Origin: Flavobacterium terrigena
GTDB taxonomy: Bacteria; Bacteroidota; Bacteroidia; Flavobacteriales; Flavobacteriaceae
DNA: 64,000 bases
NCBI RefSeq assembly: GCF_900108955.1
Contig: NZ_FNYA01000003.1
Location: 219,558-283,557, forward strand
Direction: 5' to 3'
Both the position numbers and the translations under genes were made by a program. Position 1 is the stretch's first letter. Each line of letters opens with the position of its first letter. The notes below the pieces were generated by a model. That model was given only the letters and a program-made list of their open reading frames with translations, had not been told where the DNA came from and searched no databases. Positions 1-8,673 of the stretch are shown piece after piece.

Positions 1-3000
1 TCTGATGGAGCAACTGGTTCTGGCGGAGCTTGGAATGGCGAATTAGGAGCAACTTTACAAAGTGTAATTGGTAATGCAAATTATGATATAGGTCACTTAT
101 TTGGTGCCTCTGGCGGTGGTGGAAATGCAGGTTGTATAGGTTGTGTGTGTTCTACTGATAATTCAAAAGGAACTGGATTTACATCACCTGGTGATAATAT
201 TCCCGAAGGTGATAATTTTGATATCGATTATGTAACTCACGAAGTGGGTCACCAATTAGGAGGTAATCATACTTGGACATTTAACGGAAATGAAGGAACC
301 ATTGCACAAGTTGAGCCTGGTTCGGGTGTAACTATTATGGGTTATGCAGGTATTACAGGTGCTACTGATGTTGCGCCACATTCTATCGCTATTTTTCATG
401 CAGTTTCTATTCAGCAAATTACAAATAATATAAAAGGTAAATCTTGTGCAACCATAGTAAATATTGCAAATGCAGTTCCAGTACCTTCGGCTTCACCAAC
501 TAAAACTTTACCGATTGGTACAGCTTTCAAAATGACAGGTACGGCAACTGACGCTAATGCAGCTGATGTTTTATCATATTGCTGGGAGCAAATGGACGAT
601 AATAATGCTGCAACAACTTATCCTTCTACAACAGCGACAACTGGTGTTGCATTTCGTTCATATATGCCAGAAAATGCCGGAACTAGATATTTCCCTAGAA
701 TTGCAGATCATTTAGCTAACGGCGTTAATGGTAGTCAATGGGAAAAGGTTCCTGGAGTTGCAAGAACGGTAAATTTTAGAATGACGGTAAGAGATAACAG
801 ACCTGGTGGAGGTAATAACGAAAGCGTTAATACTGTTGTAACTTTTGATGCTACAAGAGGTCCACTTGCAATTACTTCTCAAAACACAGCAGGAATTAAT
901 TACACACAAGGCTCAACTCAAACGGTTACTTGGTCTGTAAATAATACAAACCTAATGACTGGTGCTGCCAATGTAAATATTAAATTATCTACAGATGGCG
1001 GATTAACTTATCCTACAACTTTATTAGCAAATACGCCTAATGATGGCACACAAACAGTAACCATTCCTAATGTTTTTGCTCCTTATTGTAGAATTTTAAT
1101 TGAGCCAACTGCTAATGATTTTTATGCCATAAACACAACTGATTTTGCTATTGGATATTCTGTTTCAACTATATGTACAGATTACACAAGAACCTTAACT
1201 TCAGGAAATATAATCACAGATCAAACGCCTTTAGCATATCAAAATTTCGCATTAAATGTTCCAGATAACGTTATTATTACAGATGTGAATGTTACTTCAA
1301 ATGTTACTCATGGAAGAAGAAATGAATTATATGCAGCTGTGAATAGTCCAGCAGGAACATTTGTAGCTTTATTTGAAGATGGAGGATGTAATAATTCAAT
1401 TTCAGATTTGGTTGGAACTTTTGATAGTGAGTCAGGAACTGCAGCAGGTTGTGGCGCAGATAATAATTTTGGTACCATGCAACCCGTTTCAACTTTACAA
1501 GCATTAAACGGACAGAGTTCACTTGGTAACTGGTTGTTTAGAGTTGCGGATGTTGAGCCAACAAGAAATGGTGTTTTAAATAGTTTTACAATTAGAATTT
1601 GTCATAAGCAAATTATCGAAACACCAGTTGCTTGTGGAACGATAACTTCAACATGGAATGGTTCTGCTTGGTCTAATGGAGTTCCTGTAAGAAACGTTGC
1701 TGCTATTTTTGCTGGAAATTATACTTCTACTGCAGATTTAGAGGCATGTTCTGTTACGGTAAACGCTGGAGCTAATGTTACAATCGCTACAGGACATTCA
1801 TTAATTGTTGGTGGTAGTGTAACTGTAATCGGTTCAGGTACATTGACAATTAATAATAACGCAGCTTTACGTCAAATTGATGGTGCTGCAGTAAACACTG
1901 GAAATATTATTGTTAAGAGAAATTCTGCTGGAATGGTTCGTTTGGATTATACAGCTTGGTCATCTCCAGTTTCTGGACAACAATTACAGGCGTTTTCTCC
2001 AAATACTATTTCAACTCGTTTTTATGAGTATTTATATACAGGTACAACAACACCAACGGCTTATCAAACAGTAACTGCAACAACAAATTTCCTTAAAGGA
2101 AAAGGATATATGATTAGAGCAGCTAATGATTGGCCAGTTACTTCAACAGTATTTAATGGTCAATTTACGGGTGTTCCTTTTAATGGAGATACAACAGTAA
2201 GTTTAGGAAGAGGATTTAATCTATTAGGAAATCCTTATGCTTCACCTATGAATGCAACAAAATTCTTAGATGATAATCCATCTACAGTTGGAGCATTATA
2301 TTTTTGGACACATACAGTAGCTGCAGTTGGAGGTGTTTATCCAGTAAATAATTATGCTTCATTTACAAAACTTGGAGGTACAGCTTCTGCTGCTGGCGGT
2401 GCTGTTCCAGATGGTACAATTCAAACAGGTCAAGGTTTCTTTGTAAGAGCATTTGATTTTGGAACAGCAAAATTCACTAACTTACAAAGAGTTAATGCAT
2501 CTGTTTCAACTCAATTTTTCAAAAATGCGTCTAATCCAGAAACTCCAATATCTTCTGAATCACACAGAATTTGGTTAAACTTAAATGATAACACCAATAA
2601 CTATAACCAAATATTAGTAGGTTATATTGATGGTGCTACAAACGGAATTGATAAGGCAATTGATGGTGAAGTATTAGATAAAAATAATACGATGTTGTAT
2701 AATATAATTAACGATTCGGAATATGTAATTCAAGGAAAAGGATTGCCTTTTGCAGATACAGATGAAATTGCCTTAGGATTAAAAGCAACAACTTCTGGAA
2801 ACTATTCAATTGCATTAGAAAACGTAGATGGATTATTTACTTCTCAAAATGTATATGTAAAAGATAATGTTACTAATATTATACACGATATCAAACAATC
2901 TCCTTATGCATTTACAACTTCTGAAGGTGTGTTTAATGATAGATTCAAAGTAGTCTTTACCAATAAAATTTCAGAAAACCAATCACCTGTTTCAGATGAA

Positions 3001-3222
3001 AGCGTTGTAGTATTTACACAAAATGAAGAATTAATAATTAATGCTTCGCAAGAAATTACAACGGTTGAAATTTTTGATGTGCTAGGAAGAAACATTTACA
3101 ACAATTTAAAAGTAAATGATAAAGTACTAAACATTTCATCTATCGCAAACAGAAACCAAGCATTATTAGTGAAGGTTACTTTCAAAACAGGCCAATCGGT
3201 TACTAAAAAAGTAATCAAATAA
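1..3222 (+). CDS. Reprolysin-like zinc metalloprotease with P-domain and T9SS sorting domain (5' partial)
   Basis: This is a secreted metallopeptidase whose start lies left of the window; the frame is open from base 1 (1073 codons visible). The zinc site HEVGHQLGGNH begins at visible residue 80 and matches HExxHxxGxxH. IMGYAG about 33 residues later is the likely Met-turn, as in reprolysin/M12B-like enzymes. A proprotein-convertase-type P-domain lies at about residues 390-535. A long beta-rich region follows, and the end (LIVKVTFKTGQ...KKVIK type) is a T9SS type A sorting domain, so export through the outer membrane is inferred. The last ~530 residues closely match the C-terminal half of the next gene, although the catalytic domains are unrelated. 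A GTG at 145 could be mistaken for a start but lies inside the catalytic domain. The substrate is unknown. Confidence 0.9.
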   Translation, partial: SDGATGSGGAWNGELGATLQSVIGNANYDIGHLFGASGGGGNAGCIGCVCSTDNSKGTGFTSPGDNIPEGDNFDIDYVTHEVGHQLGGNHTWTFNGNEGTIAQVEPGSGVTIMGYAGITGATDVAPHSIAIFHAVSIQQITNNIKGKSCATIVNIANAVPVPSASPTKTLPIGTAFKMTGTATDANAADVLSYCWEQMDDNNAATTYPSTTATTGVAFRSYMPENAGTRYFPRIADHLANGVNGSQWEKVPGVARTVNFRMTVRDNRPGGGNNESVNTVVTFDATRGPLAITSQNTAGINYTQGSTQTVTWSVNNTNLMTGAANVNIKLSTDGGLTYPTTLLANTPNDGTQTVTIPNVFAPYCRILIEPTANDFYAINTTDFAIGYSVSTICTDYTRTLTSGNIITDQTPLAYQNFALNVPDNVIITDVNVTSNVTHGRRNELYAAVNSPAGTFVALFEDGGCNNSISDLVGTFDSESGTAAGCGADNNFGTMQPVSTLQALNGQSSLGNWLFRVADVEPTRNGVLNSFTIRICHKQIIETPVACGTITSTWNGSAWSNGVPVRNVAAIFAGNYTSTADLEACSVTVNAGANVTIATGHSLIVGGSVTVIGSGTLTINNNAALRQIDGAAVNTGNIIVKRNSAGMVRLDYTAWSSPVSGQQLQAFSPNTISTRFYEYLYTGTTTPTAYQTVTATTNFLKGKGYMIRAANDWPVTSTVFNGQFTGVPFNGDTTVSLGRGFNLLGNPYASPMNATKFLDDNPSTVGALYFWTHTVAAVGGVYPVNNYASFTKLGGTASAAGGAVPDGTIQTGQGFFVRAFDFGTAKFTNLQRVNASVSTQFFKNASNPETPISSESHRIWLNLNDNTNNYNQILVGYIDGATNGIDKAIDGEVLDKNNTMLYNIINDSEYVIQGKGLPFADTDEIALGLKATTSGNYSIALENVDGLFTSQNVYVKDNVTNIIHDIKQSPYAFTTSEGVFNDRFKVVFTNKISENQSPVSDESVVVFTQNEELIINASQEITTVEIFDVLGRNIYNNLKVNDKVLNISSIANRNQALLVKVTFKTGQSVTKKVIK

Positions 3223-3247
3223 AATAATCTCAATACTATTGAAATCT

Positions 3248-3283
3248 AAATCTCGATTCTGATACTTTTCGGAATCGAGATTT
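3248..3283 (+). terminator. Intrinsic terminator after the first metalloprotease
   Basis: A 12-bp perfect stem (arms 3248-3259 and 3272-3283, AAATCTCGATTC) is followed by a T-rich run. The arm sequence recurs in the terminator of the next gene at 7564, so the terminator seems to have been copied with the gene end. Confidence 0.85.
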
Positions 3284-3311
3284 GTTGTTTTTAACACTTT
3301 ATCCCCCTTTT

Positions 3312-3341
3312 TTGTTATTTATCTATTTTTTTATATATTTG
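3312..3341 (+). promoter_or_regulatory. Bacteroidetes-type promoter for the M43 protease
   Basis: TTG at 3312-3314, a 19-bp spacer, then TATATTTG at 3334-3341, which fits TTG-N19-TAnnTTTG. It lies 31 bp before the ATG at 3372 and after the upstream terminator, so the tandem proteases can be transcribed separately. Confidence 0.7.
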
Positions 3342-3371
3342 GAATCCTTAAACCCAAATCACTATAATAAA

Positions 3372-6300
3372 ATGAAAAAAAATTTACTTTTTTTATTAAT
3401 GTTCTTTTGTGCTATTTCTTTTGCTCAAATAAAACAACTTAAAAAACCTTTTGTTCCAGTACAAGGATTAACTCCATCTGGGCATGTAAGATGTCATACT
3501 AACGAAAATGAAGCAGCGCTTCAAGCTAAATATCCAAACAGAGCTACAAATGAAGAGTTTGAAGCTTGGTTAGCACCTATTGTTAAGAAAATTAATCAAG
3601 ATAGAGCTAGCGGAAGAAATATTCAAGTGGTTTACAACATCCCAGTAGTAATTCATATTGTTCATAATGGAGATGCATTAGGAACTGGTGAAAATATTAC
3701 AGATGCTCAAGCGATTTCTCAAATTACAGTAATGAATCAAGATTTTAGAAGACTTGCAGGAACTCCTGGAGGAACTAATTCTACTGGTTTAGCTGTAGAT
3801 TGTGAAATTAATTTCTGTTTGGCTCAAACTGATCCAACTGGTGTTGCAACAACAGGAGTTGTAAGACATGTTATTGCGCCATATTCAAATAATGTTACGA
3901 ATGGCTCTGGGGGTGCAGATTGGGAAACAAACGCAGATGTAGAAGCGATGAAAGCAGCTACTCAATGGGATCCAAATAATTATTTAAATATGTGGACAAT
4001 TCGTCCTGGTGGACTGTCACTACAAAATGGTGGTTTAAATGGATTATTAGGATATGCACAATTTCCAAGTAATTCTGGTTTAGCTGGTTTAAATGCTAAT
4101 GGAGGTGCTGCAAATACAGATGGTGTTGTAGCGGCTTATAATGCTATGGGAACAATTGCGTTAAATGATGGAACCTTTATATTAAATCCAACGTATAACT
4201 TAGGAAGAACAATGACTCACGAAGTAGGTCACTGGGTGGGTTTACGTCATATTTGGGGAGATGATGCCTGTCCTGCTTCAGGTGGTAATGTGAACACAAA
4301 TGAAGATTTTTGTGCCGATACACCAGCAGCGGCAGACGCAAATTATTCTTGTACAGTCGTAAATTCTTGTACAGCTATTGCAGGTAATGATATGATTCAA
4401 AATTATATGGATTATACTAATGATTCTTGTATGGATACATTTACAGCTGATCAAAAAACACGTATGATAGCAGTAATGACAAATTCACCAAGAAGAAATA
4501 CTTTAAATGCATCTACAGCTTGTCAAGCACCAACACCAATCATTAGATTTACTAATCCAACTGGTTCGATAAATGAAAATACAAATTGTAGTTATACTGA
4601 TGTAACCTTCCCAATAACTATAGGAAAAGTTGCTACGCAAAATGCAACTCTTACATTTAATGTAACCGGCGGAACAGCTACTTTAAATACTGATTATAGT
4701 ATAGTAAATAGTACTGTAACTTTCCCAGCTAATACAACAGCATCACAAAATTTAACAATTAGAGTTTTCCATGACGGAATTGTAGAACCAAATGAAACTT
4801 TAATTATTGATATGACACTAAACGCAAATGGCGGTAACGCTGTTTTGAATAGCTTAGCAAAAACAATGACTATTACTATTGTTGATAATGATGTAGCACC
4901 AATTGCAACTCAAACAAACGTTTTACTTACTGAAGATTTTGAAGATGTTACAGGATGGACTATAGTCGATTCAAATGCAGATCAGTGGGGTGTTGTTACT
5001 GGACTTAATGGGTTTGGTACCGCACCTAATACACTTGCTGGAAAATGTGCTTACTCAGAAAAAGATAGAACATATTTATCAGGAACAGGTAATGCAAATC
5101 CAAATAATTATATAATCAGTCCTCAATTTACAATTACAGCTGGGGCGACTTCCGCTAATTTAACATATATTATTGCAGGATATGGTGCTGATGCGGGTAA
5201 TTATTCGGCATATTTTACAACAACGTTAAACCCAACAACTGAAGCACAAATTACTTCTGGAGCATTAATTCAAGCAGCAACAACAATTACTTCTGGGACA
5301 TCTGTTTTACAAAATATTAATATGAATGCATATATTGGACAAACAGGACATATCGCATTTAGACATAATAATAACAATTCGGCAACTGGTTTATTATTGT
5401 TAGATACAGTCAATTTAACTTCAGTAACAAATACTAACGTTCAAACCGAAATTAATACAGCAACTCCATATACAGCAACTGTTAATGCAACTGGTAGTTT
5501 CCATGTGTTTGATACTAATAAAATTGTATTATCATCAACAAATAATGGAACATTTAATTATGGTTGTACAAACGTAACGGTAAATAGAAGTCAAACTTCT
5601 GTTGGTGCTGGTTCAGCATCTTTTATTGATACTAATGCGGCTAATAGAATATTACCAAAAACATATAATATTACTACAGGAAATGATACTGCAACTGGTA
5701 ATTATACTATCACATTATATTGTACAGCTGCTGAAGTTTTAGCTTGGGAAACAGCTACTGGAAAATCAAGAACGGCTTTACAAATTATTAAAGTAATTAA
5801 TAATCCGATTTCAACAATCAATGCTTCAAATTATACAAACTATATTATTGAAGAAAAAGCAGCGACTATTGGAGCATTTGGACCAAATGTAACTTTCACA
5901 GCAACTTTCAATACCAATATGTCTGGAGGTTATGCTATCGGTCCAAAAACAGGAATCGTTTGTGGTGATATAGCTTCAACATGGAACGGAACAGCTTGGT
6001 CTAATGGAACACCATCAAAAGTTACTGCAGTTACTTTCGCAGGAAACTATTCTTCTACAGCAGATTTAGATGCATGTTCAGTAACAATTAATACAGGAAG
6101 AAATGTAACTTTTAATGCAGGGCATACTTTAATTTCTGGTAATGCTGTTACTGTTAATGGAACAGGTACATTAACTATTAATAATAATGCTGCTTTAAGG
6201 CAAGTAAATGCAGTAGCTAATACTGGAAATATTATTGTAAAAAGAAATTCTGCAGGAATGGTTAAATTGGATTATACAGCCTGGTCTTCTCCAGTTTCTG

Positions 6301-7544
6301 GACAACAATTACAAGCTTTTTCTCCAAGTACTTTACCAAACAGATTTTATCAATATTTATACACTGGAACAACTACACCAACAGCTTATCAATCGGTTAC
6401 AGCAACCAATAACTTCGTTGCAGGAAAAGGATATATGATTAGAGCTGCAGATAACTGGCCACTTACATCGACTGTATTTAACGGACAGTTTACAGGTGTG
6501 CCAACAAATGGAAATGTTTCTCAATCTGTGGGAATTGGATATAACTTATTAGGAAATCCATATGCATCACCAATTTCTGGAAACCTTTTCTTAGGCGCTA
6601 ATGCTTCGGTAAATACATTATACTTCTGGACACATACTGCTCCTGCAGTTGGAGGTGTTTATCCAGTTAATAATTACGCTTCTTATACTACTTTAGGAGG
6701 TACAGCTTCAGCAGCAGGTGGAGCAATTCCAAACGGAACCATTCAAACTGGTCAAGGTTTCTTTGTAAGAGCAACTGCGGGTGGAAATGCAAATTTCACA
6801 AATGCACAGCGTGTTAATGCGTCAGTAAGTACACAATTTTACAGAACTTCTGAAAATGCGGCAACAACTTCTGAAACAGATAAACACAGAATTTGGCTAA
6901 ACTTAAATGATGCTTCAAATAACTATAACCAAATATTAGTAGGATATGTAAATGGAGCTACTAATGGAATCGATAATGCAATTGATGGTGAAGTTTTAGA
7001 TAAAGATGACACAATGTTATATAACGTAATCAATGATACTGAATATGTAATTCAAGGAAAAGGATTACCATTTGCAGATACAGATGAAATTGCCTTAGGA
7101 TTAAAAGCAACAACTGCCGGAAACTATTCAATTGCATTAGAAAACGTAGATGGATTATTTACTTCTCAAAATGTATATATAAAAGATAACGTTGCTAATA
7201 TTATTCACGACATCAAACAAACACCTTATTCTTTCACAACAACTGATGGTGTGTTTAATAACAGATTTAAACTGGTATTTACAAATGCAGCATTAACAAA
7301 TCCATCATTTGTTTCAGATGAAAGTGTAGTTGTATTTACTCAAAATGAAGAATTAAAAATTAGTGCTTCACAAGAAATGGCAAAAGTGGAAGTTTTTGAT
7401 ATACTTGGAAGAAACATTTACAACAATTCAAAAGTAAATGATAAAGTATTAAATATTTCTTCTATTGCGAATAGAAACCAAGCGTTGTTAGTGAAAATTA
7501 CTTTTACAACGGGTCAATCTGTCACTAAAAAAGTAATCAAATAA
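3372..7544 (+). CDS. M43 (cytophagalysin/pappalysin-like) metalloprotease with Calx-beta, anchor-J-like and T9SS sorting domains
   Basis: This is a secreted zinc protease of about 1390 residues. The ATG at 3372 is chosen because it gives a clean signal peptide (MKKNLLFLLMFFCAISFAQ) and because the longer frame from 3282 begins inside the upstream terminator. The zinc motif HEVGHWVGLRH lies near residue 285. It is followed by the M43 signature of DxCADTP, spaced cysteines and an NYMDY Met-turn. A Calx-beta domain follows (about 390-510), then an ~150-residue choice-of-anchor-J-like domain beginning at EDFEDVTGWT. The last ~530 residues closely match the upstream gene and end in a T9SS type A sorting domain. 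The family is clear; the target protein is not. Confidence 0.9.
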   Translation: MKKNLLFLLMFFCAISFAQIKQLKKPFVPVQGLTPSGHVRCHTNENEAALQAKYPNRATNEEFEAWLAPIVKKINQDRASGRNIQVVYNIPVVIHIVHNGDALGTGENITDAQAISQITVMNQDFRRLAGTPGGTNSTGLAVDCEINFCLAQTDPTGVATTGVVRHVIAPYSNNVTNGSGGADWETNADVEAMKAATQWDPNNYLNMWTIRPGGLSLQNGGLNGLLGYAQFPSNSGLAGLNANGGAANTDGVVAAYNAMGTIALNDGTFILNPTYNLGRTMTHEVGHWVGLRHIWGDDACPASGGNVNTNEDFCADTPAAADANYSCTVVNSCTAIAGNDMIQNYMDYTNDSCMDTFTADQKTRMIAVMTNSPRRNTLNASTACQAPTPIIRFTNPTGSINENTNCSYTDVTFPITIGKVATQNATLTFNVTGGTATLNTDYSIVNSTVTFPANTTASQNLTIRVFHDGIVEPNETLIIDMTLNANGGNAVLNSLAKTMTITIVDNDVAPIATQTNVLLTEDFEDVTGWTIVDSNADQWGVVTGLNGFGTAPNTLAGKCAYSEKDRTYLSGTGNANPNNYIISPQFTITAGATSANLTYIIAGYGADAGNYSAYFTTTLNPTTEAQITSGALIQAATTITSGTSVLQNINMNAYIGQTGHIAFRHNNNNSATGLLLLDTVNLTSVTNTNVQTEINTATPYTATVNATGSFHVFDTNKIVLSSTNNGTFNYGCTNVTVNRSQTSVGAGSASFIDTNAANRILPKTYNITTGNDTATGNYTITLYCTAAEVLAWETATGKSRTALQIIKVINNPISTINASNYTNYIIEEKAATIGAFGPNVTFTATFNTNMSGGYAIGPKTGIVCGDIASTWNGTAWSNGTPSKVTAVTFAGNYSSTADLDACSVTINTGRNVTFNAGHTLISGNAVTVNGTGTLTINNNAALRQVNAVANTGNIIVKRNSAGMVKLDYTAWSSPVSGQQLQAFSPSTLPNRFYQYLYTGTTTPTAYQSVTATNNFVAGKGYMIRAADNWPLTSTVFNGQFTGVPTNGNVSQSVGIGYNLLGNPYASPISGNLFLGANASVNTLYFWTHTAPAVGGVYPVNNYASYTTLGGTASAAGGAIPNGTIQTGQGFFVRATAGGNANFTNAQRVNASVSTQFYRTSENAATTSETDKHRIWLNLNDASNNYNQILVGYVNGATNGIDNAIDGEVLDKDDTMLYNVINDTEYVIQGKGLPFADTDEIALGLKATTAGNYSIALENVDGLFTSQNVYIKDNVANIIHDIKQTPYSFTTTDGVFNNRFKLVFTNAALTNPSFVSDESVVVFTQNEELKISASQEMAKVEVFDILGRNIYNNSKVNDKVLNISSIANRNQALLVKITFTTGQSVTKKVIK

Positions 7545-7563
7545 CTACAATAAATTAAATTCT

Positions 7564-7603
7564 AAATCTCGATTCTGATATTTTTCAGAATCGAGATTTT
7601 TTT
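7564..7603 (+). terminator. Intrinsic terminator after the M43 protease
   Basis: A 15-bp perfect stem (arms 7564-7578 and 7585-7599) with a 6-nt loop runs into a T run. The AAATCTCGATTCTGA arm extends the arm of the upstream gene's terminator. Confidence 0.9.
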
Positions 7604-7649
7604 ATACTTAAAATTATCATAACAATTTTCAAACTTCAAACGGAATAAC

Positions 7650-7657
7650 TATCTTTG
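7650..7657 (+). promoter_or_regulatory. -10-like motif for the PfkB kinase
   Basis: TATCTTTG matches TAnnTTTG and lies 23 bp before the ATG. No convincing -33 TTG is seen at the usual spacing. Confidence 0.45.
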
Positions 7658-7679
7658 CCGCTTATTTAAAAAGAAGAAA

Positions 7680-8603
7680 ATGAGTAAATTGGTAATTGTA
7701 GGAACGGTAGCTTTTGATGCTATTGAAACACCTTTTGGAAAAACAGATAAAATTTTAGGTGGAGCAGCAACGTATATAGGTTTGTCAGCCTCTTTTTTTA
7801 ATGTGGATTCGGCAATTGTATCTGTTGTAGGTGAAGATTTCCCACAAGAACATTTAGATTTATTATCAGAAAGAAACATAAACATTGAAGGAATTGAAAT
7901 CGTTAAAGGTGGAAAAACTTTCTTTTGGAGTGGAAAATACCACAACGATATGAATTCTCGTGATACGTTAGCAACTGAGTTAAACGTATTAGCAGATTTT
8001 AATCCTGTGGTTCCTCAAGCATATAAAGATGCTGCAGTGGTGATGTTAGGAAACTTACACCCAATTGTACAATCTTCAGTATTAGATCAAATGACTACAA
8101 AACCAAAGTTAGTAGTTTTAGACACGATGAACTTTTGGATGGATTGTGCTTTACCAGAATTATTAGACGTAATCAAACGTGTAGACGTAATTACAATTAA
8201 TGATGAAGAAGCGCGTCAATTATCTGGAGAATATTCTTTAGTAAAAGCAGCTGCAAAAATCCATACAATGGGTCCAAAATATGTAGTAATCAAAAAAGGA
8301 GAACACGGAGCCTTAATTTTTCATAATAAAGATGTTTTCTTCGCACCAGCGTTACCATTAGAAGAAGTTTTTGATCCAACAGGAGCAGGAGATACTTTCG
8401 CAGGTGGTTTCTCAGGTTACATTGCACAAACAGAAGATGTTTCTTTTGAAAGCATGAAAAACGCGATTATTCACGGTTCAAATTTAGCTTCATTCTGTGT
8501 AGAAAAATTCGGAACAGAAAGAATGGTGGATTTAAGCAAAGAAGACGTTTATGCACGTTTACAACAATTTAAGTCATTAACACAATTTGACATCAAATTA
8601 TAA
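7680..8603 (+). CDS. PfkB-family carbohydrate kinase
   Basis: This is a cytoplasmic ribokinase-fold sugar (or nucleoside) kinase of 307 residues, the normal family length. The PfkB signature DPTGAGDTFAGG starts at residue 232, with D238 as the expected catalytic base in the anion-hole motif. The N-terminal GGAATYIG segment fits substrate binding. The phosphoryl acceptor cannot be read from sequence; ribokinase-like and adenosine-kinase-like substrates are both possible. It has its own terminator and stands just upstream of purF, the enzyme that consumes PRPP. A role in ribose or nucleoside supply is therefore attractive but inferred. Confidence 0.9.
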   Translation: MSKLVIVGTVAFDAIETPFGKTDKILGGAATYIGLSASFFNVDSAIVSVVGEDFPQEHLDLLSERNINIEGIEIVKGGKTFFWSGKYHNDMNSRDTLATELNVLADFNPVVPQAYKDAAVVMLGNLHPIVQSSVLDQMTTKPKLVVLDTMNFWMDCALPELLDVIKRVDVITINDEEARQLSGEYSLVKAAAKIHTMGPKYVVIKKGEHGALIFHNKDVFFAPALPLEEVFDPTGAGDTFAGGFSGYIAQTEDVSFESMKNAIIHGSNLASFCVEKFGTERMVDLSKEDVYARLQQFKSLTQFDIKL

Positions 8604-8612
8604 GCACAAAAT

Positions 8613-8638
8613 ATGCCTCGAATTTTCGGGGCATTTTT
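8613..8638 (+). terminator. Intrinsic terminator after the PfkB kinase
   Basis: The stem ATGCCTCG / CGGGGCAT has one G-U pair and an AATTTT loop, followed by a T run. It separates the kinase transcript from purF. Confidence 0.8.
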
Positions 8639-8673
8639 AATACAACTAATAAATAATACAACACACAACAACT

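Noticed and set aside
145..147. GTG at 145 as the start of the first protease
   Set aside because: The frame is open to base 1, and the codon lies inside the catalytic domain, so the gene begins before the window.
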